A stretch of 24,197 nucleotides of DNA, taken from a virus. The stretch lies in the IMG/VR virus record IMGVR_UViG_3300029900_000001, positions 1-24,197 of that record. One strand, 5' to 3'. Below, one piece after another: positions 20,001 through 24,197 of the stretch. Position numbers and translations under genes: made by a program. Below the pieces are notes generated by a model. It was not told the origin of the DNA. It ran no database searches and saw nothing but the letters and a program-made list of their open reading frames with translations. Position 1 is the stretch's first letter; each line of letters begins with the position of its first letter.

Positions 20001-21700
20001 ACAATGCCCAACATGCTCAAGACCTGGGTATGGATTATGAAAAAGCAAAGGGATTGTTCACTGGTCTTTCTGTGCAGGAACAGAGTCGCACGTCTAGTGT
20101 ACTCAGTATGCAGGCTGACTTTGGTCTGAACGTCAACCGGGGCGATGTACAGGCACAAGCAGTTGCTTTCGGGCAGAACTATACCAATCAGCAACTAGGG
20201 GCTGCCACGGGGCAGATTAACACGCTGGTGGGGCTTGGTGCGCGTTCTGATGATGCTATCAGTCAGGTTGCCAAAGTTGGGCCGCTGACTAACTATGGCA
20301 ATCGTATTATGAGTCGCCTGCAAGGGGGCGATTCTTATACCACCTCGCAGTTCGCACGTACCGAATACGGTAAATCTTTAGGCGCGGTTGAAACCGAGAA
20401 CGCACTCGGCCAACCCATCCATCAGGCCGAGAGTTGGGCACAGGAAGCGCAGTCGCACGCTTTAGGTTATGGCGAGACGCGCTACCAGTTGGGTATTCAG
20501 GCACAGCGCACGCAGCAGCAAGGCGCGTTTTCACTGGGTGGGTCTTTCTATAACCCAATGAGTGGGCGGCAGGACTATGTAGGCGGTGGCGGTTCAATCG
20601 GGTTAGCCGAAAGTCAAGCGAAACTCGGATGGGCACAAACGAGCTATGGCTTTGATTTCCAACAGCGTCAGATGGGTGTTCAGCGCACCCAGTTCTACGA
20701 GACGCAAGGTTTCAATGCCAAGGTTTCTGCACAGGAAAACACCTGGAACAAACGTGACTGGTCTTTCAGTGAGGATCAATCACAGCTTCATTTTGGTTGG
20801 GCTATGCAGGACGCCGACCGGAATATCAAGTATGCACGCGGGCGCGATCGACAGGATTTGATCCGCAACAAAGAGCGTGCGGTTGTTGACGAAACAATGC
20901 GCGAGTCACATAGCCAGGATGAAAAAGGACGCATTGACACAAAGCGTACTTGGGAGTTAGAATCACAAGAGCGCGCAAAGCGTTTCTTTGAGCAAGATCA
21001 GACCATGCAGCAAGAGCGGCTGAGGGTCGATCGGCAGTTCTTCGAGCAGGGTAAACAGTACGAGATTCAGCGGCTTGAGATGCAGCGCAAGGAAGCTGAA
21101 CTCAGTCAGTTCTACGCGGTCAAGGAAAACGAACACGCTACCCAACTGGCGGTCAAGCAAGAAGGGCTATATCAGGCTCAGCTTAAACTCTCACATCAGG
21201 TAACACTGGAACAAGAGGCGGCGGCACTGTGGTATAGCGTGACCTATCCTAAACTTCTGGCAGCCAATCAGGTTGATCAGAAGCGCGTGATCGATGCAAT
21301 GGGCGTTGAACTGCAAACCACGTTGACGAATACGACTTCGCAAGCTGACACCTTTATCCAGAACTTCGCTGTTACTTTTCAAAACGCAATGTCTCCGCTC
21401 ATTCAGACCTTGTTCAATCTGGCAAACGCGCCCACTGTTCGTAGTCCCGGCGGAGTGGGTAGTAACCGTACCGATCCAGGCACAGGTGATCCGCCGTCGA
21501 ACCCACATCACAATCACGGAGGCGCACAAGGCGCGAGTACGGCATCTACTGCCGATACCAAAGCACATCAACTGCTCACATCGATCAACACGCACCTGAG
21601 CAACATTGCCAGTAAGCCAGCGACCTCGGCCACGATTTACACCAATGACGTTAAAAGCGCGTTGAGTGCCTTCAAAGAGTACGATCGTTCATTCAAATAG
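11069..21700 (+). CDS. Giant tape measure protein with inserted enzymatic domains
   Basis: A 3543-residue tail-length ruler. AAAAGGT gives a good ribosome site. Residues 1-300 are mixed helical. Residues 300-1000 are polar and repetitive (LTQLED repeats at 527 and 551, DPARLLAA at 856 and 949). Next come an M41-like peptidase domain (996-1224), Pro-rich GDxLSG linkers (1226-1266), a SLOG-like domain (about 1422-1580), a second M41-like domain (1604-1833) and more GDELSG linkers (1941, 1962). Hydrophobic Gly/Ala segments near 2490-2528 and 2811-2851 are typical of tape measures and could enter the membrane. Residues about 3210-3390 form a Gln/Glu/Arg-rich coiled coil. The C-terminus is Gly/Pro/His-rich. 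At the usual ~0.15 nm per residue the full length would set a tail near 530 nm; inserted globular domains would shorten this. Five copies of the 14-bp motif lie inside. Confidence 0.92.
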   Translation: MPRNDKKRSKANRVSQQEVDWKEYRTDLPKDYPKGMFGLYSSDFSKDPLLKEKIELGKELGTAYTAPPTTGSRKLTPDVLEDQQRVLGESIFRGYTAWAKKKDVATADPLHQYIGANYFAGGATDPGTMGTFLTKTANVTGAPRQAALDYAAKVSAQERPVSSFYLGDDARKARERILGHYATQAFTTPLLKNAGELGEDAFGIAALAHAQGAHQVFRWDADKGSMALKTSYQTFGSSVRGAFREEKRKIREERKLELNASGMGGDSEEGDGLLNSLDINSITGQVVNGAFLNKNDAQDSLDNISAGSATIDQTGMKTPEVELWIKYDADYHGGDGKTVPKIDDVKNWIETAQNDRSKLKGFKYDRQNETLKDIAPRAQAEKGMPPSSLALLLSESNGGMDALTKRTETVIAGKSKSDNPLFNKNSPVRSQGWNSFLDVRKLYGENNSVDSAFEVSHFPDRARESTTYTRDTEYDEVAQQVAGPGYIAVKGSYKSLNQQSGSTMFYPFRGLKNDLHAERSIVHNKDLTQLEDEGDSFQTKQGNTSFNFNTLTQLEDRADSFRGEAVPDGFVDVPQRASQSEIASVRTSEFDNASKSAFYGSYTDEQLANVPLSAMDSEDDERGWANDIPEQPGGTRGEEAVDSEMASVSAAAKRRSTLGHKWAANYAYPITSRLAPGTPLVARPKREQDLEEQIPEMTDDRKVSLMADVEKIKGIQENRRDNKKSIAQRNKYVRGIQSTWSAEKEEQLPQLPGLHQERKRLERREEKVKEEFFKTWGVEADPLIKKLDDKQKRAKRNLRRADTAADNETRWFDKPRDKPNGDEAMPWLKDADTSSVGTSFSETAAPVATSPQPISDPARLLAAPQPAQREWWDIDRQYVTKEHAPKRNPDADALKTSARSPGFYGGYPADSTIKGKQSASDTPDHAERPVISLHAHSQSTYDAMPKQTDPARLLAATSSAPPKRGGLNTLPTSPDAIALQPSAEFRVFSASEITALPKNFSDPMENIWASAQRIMPDEPWQAFYEETLAHEAGHGVFELSQGTGIGSFFATAHEGGQVSSAVGKPSYLGSDLLDKYVGGVVGATAASYPLRSRGAIVDIFQFSALTDGVKSYDELTQNHANEFYKYAQKTSLRFNKELHAQTGDALHRTGPFIYEADSFLDLDDKFDNGIARSVRFDYLDLTDGVIHNHYEDPGTPLPLRKTTSDGRYDPQYEPGYDPKSAEWRAGDPLSGFAKITPPPPEPIGDPLSGNAVIVPPPVPPGDELSGFAAASTLPPVPVQENTRPAVQTQPASPQPVTDTVKPEQKKKLKLLAAKFDKRAPIADTAVNKEGGDQLSLSGDLQADPVKTTKPKTWGIKNKHYGVYHPDLINESAKTKNAAYRVAQEKRKQWLAASSQTATDQQAVRAVIPAVPAQEASTPAQPKRLFVTGNKYETDKEGVGYRNTPIAQRALKALDHAQSAGYEVHTGDDQRGIDPLVIDEAAKRKMPINTHGLGEHPAYRGGGYDASTKTYKSGGAYTQHQSDEKRPRAAENDRDRQVIDSLGADDRALMLWNGKSPDVKGAFNHAEAQGVTASLFNAETGKTTQSEQKPDYLLPARLLNEQGAMPKNSFAEADSKVQQATMNRLFGKKRVGIDSYEQVLAHEAGHAAVVLGRGGAVNAGAVSTSGGGVILQEPGDKPLSKGDLLDRFTGGAAGEAMFTGQVAPNVTHISDMFSFASVAFGIVHPDELTEDHAREFYGHAQGLSERLDPATVKTVANTLDQMGVFDGSKSHWAQSLANIAGVPLRAVRGALRMTKGVIHHEGEAPGTPLDTKAPSIKDRTRYGTGYNPEDAKWRNDTAPDFSLPGDGSSVTPPVASVRTRDAKGRFVSAKNTHDQTFPVSPTSQPAQTTTAIPARQLNPIVNGSARSAEQTRTSFANQLAVLDKETPAQSSPVSTVTTQMQGDELSGLTQASTHPPAPATVQGDELSGLMPASTRAPGAQPANSHTAATQTLAKTGVISPPTQTGSGNGGSKPPSQPPTATLPDDWPDDLDPSLYDSAAAQSGPLSAQEDYETHAPRRLSQSNYGEDYKQELRKRFVDARKAARASGGDIDNNHPLAVALKDATSDDVLDTMQPIKPAHEQAQSTFNGIAADTMPVPSRIRIGAGTAPAARGRQDQADLPSELKRASLTLAGDVMPAKGVTVQGEELLAAHSIASAALSEGAQSERPTTGSVTQQIAGLLKASETALRRHVDKMVGEIDKNDPEFIQKHEIAKRVADAAFKLLTNSVDQISGDVGGENAPRTGALRAHSRENYHEISANKDGKEKLEGLTSNSSYYQERIAKLGGIERAMQNQFIIPGREGAVAGDADHLGIAFGGPRNVNNSGGRGFEMLYAARAIRSAFQGTIGEVEQGIQRYASEDRGFSIGSGNGFGERAQNQSKRKDLQFNMDRADADNFDYLTTTPARILGGNRGAADVAAFARLGGGAVLAGQVPQMLGIGEQPGVPMGTKGLGGALGGTIGSQAAGVGVLAGAAMVGTGLGVAVANTIPYVSKAYGGHFGLEDAVNTAERGVFAASATINGLFGDTSWAKNTFAAGVYNEESWAVGKSQTAVDKQIDAAKRFVYDNHLRGISPDGKTDALYIATQSIGIKASTGGDPLARANQELAVTTRYEDALTAAQPKPKPDDGALRFLLGVGIPSVHLGGSAKQPVKALTDDEVKAAVQADPKYIAEIAALKQSPAYKLNRTAEEYQANLGALTAAGIIQDANDTHVQSESSRYAQQMGFVAGTQNYEDTLKDYTTAPLGADGKPSVADFLIQSNAKSAYGARMGNATNALTGAGVDPLAIGGMIGNTSPLTASAGANLLASAGAAGADVASGDIDGGPAKHGFDENGTSQDLLNAINGSAKEGKQKRANRINAIGQQLGSARSGQVGGSLGAIALAGGDVSQAAEDALTMSAGQYGVYSADISAAMEAGVSGPDAQKSAAKFAPGQTPHLGNVIVNNAQHAQDLGMDYEKAKGLFTGLSVQEQSRTSSVLSMQADFGLNVNRGDVQAQAVAFGQNYTNQQLGAATGQINTLVGLGARSDDAISQVAKVGPLTNYGNRIMSRLQGGDSYTTSQFARTEYGKSLGAVETENALGQPIHQAESWAQEAQSHALGYGETRYQLGIQAQRTQQQGAFSLGGSFYNPMSGRQDYVGGGGSIGLAESQAKLGWAQTSYGFDFQQRQMGVQRTQFYETQGFNAKVSAQENTWNKRDWSFSEDQSQLHFGWAMQDADRNIKYARGRDRQDLIRNKERAVVDETMRESHSQDEKGRIDTKRTWELESQERAKRFFEQDQTMQQERLRVDRQFFEQGKQYEIQRLEMQRKEAELSQFYAVKENEHATQLAVKQEGLYQAQLKLSHQVTLEQEAAALWYSVTYPKLLAANQVDQKRVIDAMGVELQTTLTNTTSQADTFIQNFAVTFQNAMSPLIQTLFNLANAPTVRSPGGVGSNRTDPGTGDPPSNPHHNHGGAQGASTASTADTKAHQLLTSINTHLSNIASKPATSATIYTNDVKSALSAFKEYDRSFK
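11529..11542 (+). repeat. Dispersed 14-bp near-palindrome, copy 6
   Basis: TTTCTGCACAGGAA, read as Val-Ser-Ala-Gln-Glu at about residue 154 of the tape measure protein. Confidence 0.85.
12647..12757 (+). repeat. Short tandem repeat in tape measure gene (72-nt period)
   Basis: Two units encode LTQLEDEGDSF (from residue 527) and LTQLEDRADSF (from residue 551), 24 residues apart. At DNA level ACTGGAAGAT and GATTCATTCC are shared by both units. It looks like an old local duplication within the polar N-terminal third. Confidence 0.7.
14054..14740 (+). other. M41/FtsH-like peptidase domain, copy 1, in tape measure
   Basis: Residues 996-1224. The zinc motif is His1030-Glu-Ala-Gly-His1034, and Asp1098 in IVDIF lies 68 residues on, the place of the third ligand in FtsH-type (M41) peptidases. 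DLLDKYVGGVVG precedes it but lacks the acidic residue usually found in the GGxxxE helix, so this copy may be weaker or structural. It continues with LTQNHANEFYKYAQ, GVIHNHYEDPGTPL and GYDPKSAEWR, all of which recur in copy 2. The DNA here is AT-rich compared with copy 2. Confidence 0.75.
14744..14871 (+). repeat. GD(P/E)LSG Pro-rich linker repeats, set 1
   Basis: Three units starting at Gly1226, Gly1244 and Gly1261: GDPLSGFA, GDPLSGNA and GDELSGFA, separated by runs such as TPPPPEP and VPPPVPP. Period 17-18 residues. They directly follow peptidase copy 1 and probably form a flexible linker with a short recognition peptide. Confidence 0.75.
15297..15310 (+). repeat. Dispersed 14-bp palindrome, copy 7 (perfect)
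   Basis: TTCCTGCGCAGGAA is a perfect 14-bp palindrome, the only fully symmetric copy. Read as Val-Pro-Ala-Gln-Glu just before the SLOG-like domain. Confidence 0.88.
15332..15808 (+). other. SLOG-like nucleotide-binding domain in tape measure
   Basis: Residues about 1422-1580. The first strand RLFVTGNKYE is followed by a helix and AGYEVHTGDDQRGIDPLVIDEA (Gly1466, Gly1471, Asp1473), matching the strand-loop TGGAxGID-type phosphate-binding motif of YpsA/DUF2493-like SLOG proteins. The distal part RQVIDSLGADDRALMLWNGKS (Trp1551, Gly1553, Ser1555) matches the 'AD..LAxWdGkS' motif of the same superfamily, and FNHAEAQGV is its final helix. SLOG domains bind nucleotides or nucleotide-derived signals. 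The fold call is by eye. Confidence 0.68.
15878..16567 (+). other. M41/FtsH-like peptidase domain, copy 2, in tape measure
   Basis: Residues 1604-1833. The zinc motif is His1641-Glu-Ala-Gly-His1645; DLLDRFTGGAAGEAMF resembles the FtsH GGRxAEE helix, and Asp1710 in HISDMF is the likely third ligand, 69 residues after His1641. LTEDHAREFYGHAQ, GVIHHEGEAPGTPL and GYNPEDAKWR align with copy 1 at a constant offset of 608-612 residues. This copy keeps more M41 features and is the better candidate for activity. Confidence 0.78.
16889..17017 (+). repeat. GDELSG linker repeats, set 2 (63-bp tandem)
   Basis: Two units beginning at Gly1941 and Gly1962, each GDELSGL followed by an AST-Pro run. At DNA level GACGAACTCTCTGGTCTGA and AGCGTCAACCC are identical in both units with a 63-bp period, indicating a fairly recent duplication. 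They follow peptidase copy 2 as set 1 follows copy 1. Confidence 0.8.
17199..17212 (+). repeat. Dispersed 14-bp near-palindrome, copy 8
   Basis: TTTCTGCGCAGGAA, read as Leu-Ser-Ala-Gln-Glu in the tape measure gene. Confidence 0.85.
20067..20080 (+). repeat. Dispersed 14-bp near-palindrome, copy 9
   Basis: TTTCTGTGCAGGAA, read as Leu-Ser-Val-Gln-Glu. The DNA is identical to copy 1 although the reading frame differs. Confidence 0.85.
20724..20737 (+). repeat. Dispersed 14-bp near-palindrome, copy 10
   Basis: TTTCTGCACAGGAA, read as Val-Ser-Ala-Gln-Glu, at the start of the C-terminal coiled-coil region of the tape measure protein. It is 657 bases from copy 9, the shortest spacing. Confidence 0.85.
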
Positions 21701-21707
21701 GAACATT

Positions 21708-21735
21708 GGGCGGTGCTTGACAGGCCGCCTTTTTA
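21708..21735 (+). terminator. Terminator between tape measure and tail-tip genes
   Basis: GGCGG at 21709-21713 pairs with CCGCC at 21725-21729 (plus a G-T closing pair), followed by TTTTT at 21730-21734. It lies within the 38-base gap and ends four bases before the next ATG. Confidence 0.75.
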
Positions 21736-21738
21736 ATC

Positions 21739-22206
21739 ATGTCTACCAATACTCAAAATCATATCCATCTTGATCTGACGCATACGGGCGCGGATAATGC
21801 GCCCGCTTTCAAGTTTGCAGTTATCGGCTATCATCCAATCCCGGTGCTCTTTCAGGATGTACGGCGATCAGTGACAGGCAGTGTACGCGCGCACAGTTTG
21901 TACAACTACTCAGACGGCACATTGGTTCAGCTTAAAAACTGGAACTTGCTCCTTCGCCTGACCACCGGGCGCGCATTGGATACTTATTGGAATCCGTTCA
22001 CCGGATCGATAGATACTTATGTAAAAGCACTACTGGATATGAACGGGCGTTTTGTATGGTTCATTGAAAACAATCACTGTGCCGACGGGGTAGACCATAC
22101 GCCTTACCGGAAAAGCTACCTGTTGAACGTGAAAGAACTAAAGCCTTTCTCAGTGGCACTTGACACTTACGACATCCCGATTGAACTAACGGACAACTCA
22201 CTATGA
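21739..22206 (+). CDS. Tail protein of unknown family, between tape measure and tail tip
   Basis: A 155-residue beta-rich protein (GSVRAHSLYNYSDG, LVQLKNWNLLLRLTTG, a C-terminal IPIELTDNSL). Its place after the tape measure gene is that of distal tail or tail-tip components, but it is not recognisable as Dit. The ATG follows a terminator T-tract with only AATC between, and no Shine-Dalgarno sequence is seen; no other start lies nearby in this frame. It overlaps the next gene as ATGA, so both are probably translated together. Confidence 0.72.
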   Translation: MSTNTQNHIHLDLTHTGADNAPAFKFAVIGYHPIPVLFQDVRRSVTGSVRAHSLYNYSDGTLVQLKNWNLLLRLTTGRALDTYWNPFTGSIDTYVKALLDMNGRFVWFIENNHCADGVDHTPYRKSYLLNVKELKPFSVALDTYDIPIELTDNSL

Positions 22207-24197
22207 CGATTACACAAGCTGAAAGTGGACTGAGTAACGACGAGTATGCTGCTCTCACCGGATCGAGCATCGGGCCAGCTTACCGAGTCACGCGCTATGC
22301 TGGTGCGCGTAAAATGATAGGTATGCCGCATACGTTAGACAACCGTTATTATGCGCCAACGACAGGTCTCCCTGCGCCAGTGCTTGTCGTTGGCTTTGAT
22401 GCACTTGAGTTTTTGGGTAAGTTAACTTATGTGTCTATTTCAGACGTTATTCACATTACTCAAGTCACACCTACTTTTGGAACAGGAATACATTCGGGAA
22501 CTCTGGCTGATACACAAACGCTGGCAACTGCCACGGTAACACTCGGCGCACCAACACCAATGCCAATTGCCAGTCTTGCCACCAATGGCTCATTGCTGCG
22601 CCTGTTTTACGTCGCGTCTAATGGTTTTATTAGCTATCGCGACTCGACCGACGGTTTGAACTTCGGTAGTGAGGTTCAGTTCCAATACGTGCCGTGGGAT
22701 CGGGCGATCACCGATTCGACCATTTCACAAACTTCAACCGTCTATGCGTATGTTAACTTTCTGGCCGCAACCAGTCCGACCTGCGTGCATGTGGCACGTT
22801 ATTATCGCAACAGTCTGGGTGATGGTGGTGACGGTTTCTGTTATCGTTTCTATACCTACGAATATGCGCCTAGCACGGCTGGCACACAGGCAGCAACTTG
22901 GTACGAGATTTACTCGGACATCACTTGGCAGCATCGAATGCACGAGATGGACGCCGTGCGCTACAACGGACAAGACATCATCTTGGTCTCGACCTTCCTA
23001 CCCGAACGACCAGGCGTTAAGACAGTTGGCCGTTCTGTACAGAAACTAGGTTACTCGCAAAGCGGTTTGATCAGCTTTCGTTACTCGCTGCTAGGCCGTT
23101 CTTGGAGCGATCACTACAGGGTGGATACCTTGGACATGACCGGGCCAAACCTGTTTCGCGTGCATGGCCGTCTATCGATCGTGGATAATCTGGTGGTTGC
23201 CACGGCTGTTTCGCAGGATGGGGCAGACTATCTTTCCGATCAGGCGATTGCGCCTTTCGGATCAGTGCGTACTTATACAACCAAAGATGGGCGCTTCTGG
23301 TCGAGTGGACGTATCCTTTACGATCCTTGGGCGTTCTTTTATGTCGATAAAGCGGCACATGATAGTAATGTTTATTTGCGACCGAACGGCTACAAACTAG
23401 TTGGTCAGGATGGTTGGTTGATGCGCTTCTCTTGGTACAGTTATCAAGTTGGCGCGTGGCCGCATATTGGGCCGGGTACAACCGCCGGGCAGTTTGATTT
23501 AACGCCGCTTATCAACGATTACTCAGCCTCGGTAAACGACTCGTTCCAGTCGTCGCTGACTCTCAATCGGTTTGAGTCGGACGGACTAGCCGATCTTGGT
23601 ACACTTCATTTATCAGGTGCAGAGATTGTTCAGCCAGGCGACATTCTGACTCACGAATGGGGTTACTTCAGTGCCAGTGCAGGCGTTCCATATTATGTAT
23701 TAGTGGCGACTACCGAGGTTGATTCGGTTGAGATCGAGAGCCAGACGCCAGTACAGAATATTATCATTCACGATCGAGATCGGCTGGCTTGGATGTCCGA
23801 CAAGTACAAGTCAGAGCAGTCTTACCAGTGGAACGATCCAGGTGTTGGTTATGATACTTGGTCGGATACGACAAATACGGGTTATGGCGGCATGACGCAC
23901 AGCGCCGATCAGTCGTCGGGTACACTGCGCACCGATGGCGGCGGTTTGATTGTCTCCTCGAACAACGTGCAAGCGATTGCTTTCTCTACATTTGTTGATG
24001 AAATGTGGAACGGTGGTAGCGAAGTATTTTTATCGTTCCCAGCCTCTGCTGATGCGGCACTTCCCAGTACTTCGCAATATGCAGGAATCGTCTTTCGCGC
24101 TCGCGATAAGGATAACTATTGGCAGGTTATCCTTTACCCATCACTGATTGATGGATCAACAGGTTCTGTGACATTTCCTGCACAAATAAGAGTTAAG
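22203..24197 (+). CDS. Tail-tip / receptor-binding protein (partial, 3' end missing)
   Basis: The frame from ATG 22203, overlapping the previous stop by four bases, is open for all 665 codons to the window edge. Residues about 120-430 show repeated blocks resembling BNR/sialidase-type beta-propeller blades: LRLFYVASNGFISYRDSTDG, ILVSTFLPE, FRYSLLGRSWSD and VRTYTTKDGRFWSSG each end in a turn of Ser/Asp/Gly-aromatic type. Residues about 570-665 (DTWSDTTNTGYGGMTH, then GIVFRARDKDNYWQVILYP) look like a jelly-roll LamG/concanavalin-like sugar-binding domain. Together this suggests recognition of a host surface glycan. No catalytic sialidase residues are evident. Confidence 0.75.
   Translation, partial: MTITQAESGLSNDEYAALTGSSIGPAYRVTRYAGARKMIGMPHTLDNRYYAPTTGLPAPVLVVGFDALEFLGKLTYVSISDVIHITQVTPTFGTGIHSGTLADTQTLATATVTLGAPTPMPIASLATNGSLLRLFYVASNGFISYRDSTDGLNFGSEVQFQYVPWDRAITDSTISQTSTVYAYVNFLAATSPTCVHVARYYRNSLGDGGDGFCYRFYTYEYAPSTAGTQAATWYEIYSDITWQHRMHEMDAVRYNGQDIILVSTFLPERPGVKTVGRSVQKLGYSQSGLISFRYSLLGRSWSDHYRVDTLDMTGPNLFRVHGRLSIVDNLVVATAVSQDGADYLSDQAIAPFGSVRTYTTKDGRFWSSGRILYDPWAFFYVDKAAHDSNVYLRPNGYKLVGQDGWLMRFSWYSYQVGAWPHIGPGTTAGQFDLTPLINDYSASVNDSFQSSLTLNRFESDGLADLGTLHLSGAEIVQPGDILTHEWGYFSASAGVPYYVLVATTEVDSVEIESQTPVQNIIIHDRDRLAWMSDKYKSEQSYQWNDPGVGYDTWSDTTNTGYGGMTHSADQSSGTLRTDGGGLIVSSNNVQAIAFSTFVDEMWNGGSEVFLSFPASADAALPSTSQYAGIVFRARDKDNYWQVILYPSLIDGSTGSVTFPAQIRVK

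Noticed and set aside
11529-20737. Val/Leu-Ser/Pro-Ala-Gln-Glu peptides in the tape measure as a repeated protease site
   Set aside because: The same DNA occurs in another reading frame at 754 and 5899 and in non-coding gaps at 7965 and 10322, so the peptide is a by-product of the DNA motif.
23033-23044. TTCTGTACAGAA palindrome in the tail-tip gene
   Set aside because: It resembles the dispersed motif, but the right arm is CAGAA rather than CAGGAA; a 12-bp palindrome alone can occur by chance.
1-24197. CRISPR array, tRNA genes, insertion sequences, integrase or attachment site
   Set aside because: No regularly spaced repeats with spacers, no cloverleaf-like sequence, no transposase-like protein or terminal inverted repeats, and no recombinase were seen. 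The 14-bp motif is too widely and irregularly spaced for CRISPR.

Overview
This window is the head-to-tail structural half of a tailed double-stranded DNA phage or prophage (Caudoviricetes, siphovirus-like). All supported genes are on the + strand. The gene order is classical: terminase large subunit, portal, scaffold candidate, major capsid protein, head-tail joining proteins, major tail protein, a frameshifted tail-assembly chaperone pair, a giant tape measure protein and tail-tip proteins. No integrase, repressor, lysis or tail-sheath gene is visible, so lifestyle cannot be decided. The host is also unidentified: base composition looks close to half G+C, Shine-Dalgarno sites are conventional, and no tRNA or host gene is present.

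Layout. Bases 1-180 hold the possible end of an upstream gene and a good extended -10 promoter. Bases 181-2724 are a tightly overlapping block: an unknown 79-aa protein, a beta-class DNA methyltransferase, and the terminase large subunit. Bases 2770-3570 hold three small genes, one a FmdB-like zinc ribbon, ending in a strong terminator. Bases 3648-7964 are the head module: portal, a metallophosphoesterase, a scaffold candidate and the capsid protein. Bases 7983-10288 are head-tail connectors and the tail tube protein. Bases 10347-11041 encode a tail-assembly chaperone plus a -1 frame extension that has no start codon of its own. The extension is best explained by programmed frameshifting on a GGGGG run just before the stop. 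Bases 11069-21700 are one 3543-residue tape measure gene. A 155-aa tail protein and a 665-residue tail-tip/receptor-binding protein follow; the latter is still open at the window edge.

Three things stand out. First, a 14-bp near-palindrome, TTYCTG(CA/CG/TG)CAGGAA, occurs ten times from 754 to 20737. All ten have the same orientation. They fall in two reading frames and in two intergenic gaps, so selection must act on the DNA. The pattern recalls the 'stoperator' repressor sites of mycobacteriophages, but the sequence is unrelated to any I know. Second, the tape measure protein carries inserted domains: two paralogous FtsH/M41-like zinc peptidase domains (HEAGH at residues 1030 and 1641) flank a SLOG-like nucleotide-binding domain (about 1422-1580), each peptidase copy being followed by GD(P/E)LSG Pro-rich linkers. 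The first copy lies in noticeably AT-richer DNA. These domains would sit in the tail lumen and could be delivered into the cell with the genome. Third, most structural genes from the portal onward are preceded by a hairpin, usually with a T-tract, only a few to a few tens of bases before the start codon. This suggests transcript-by-transcript control or an antitermination/processing scheme.
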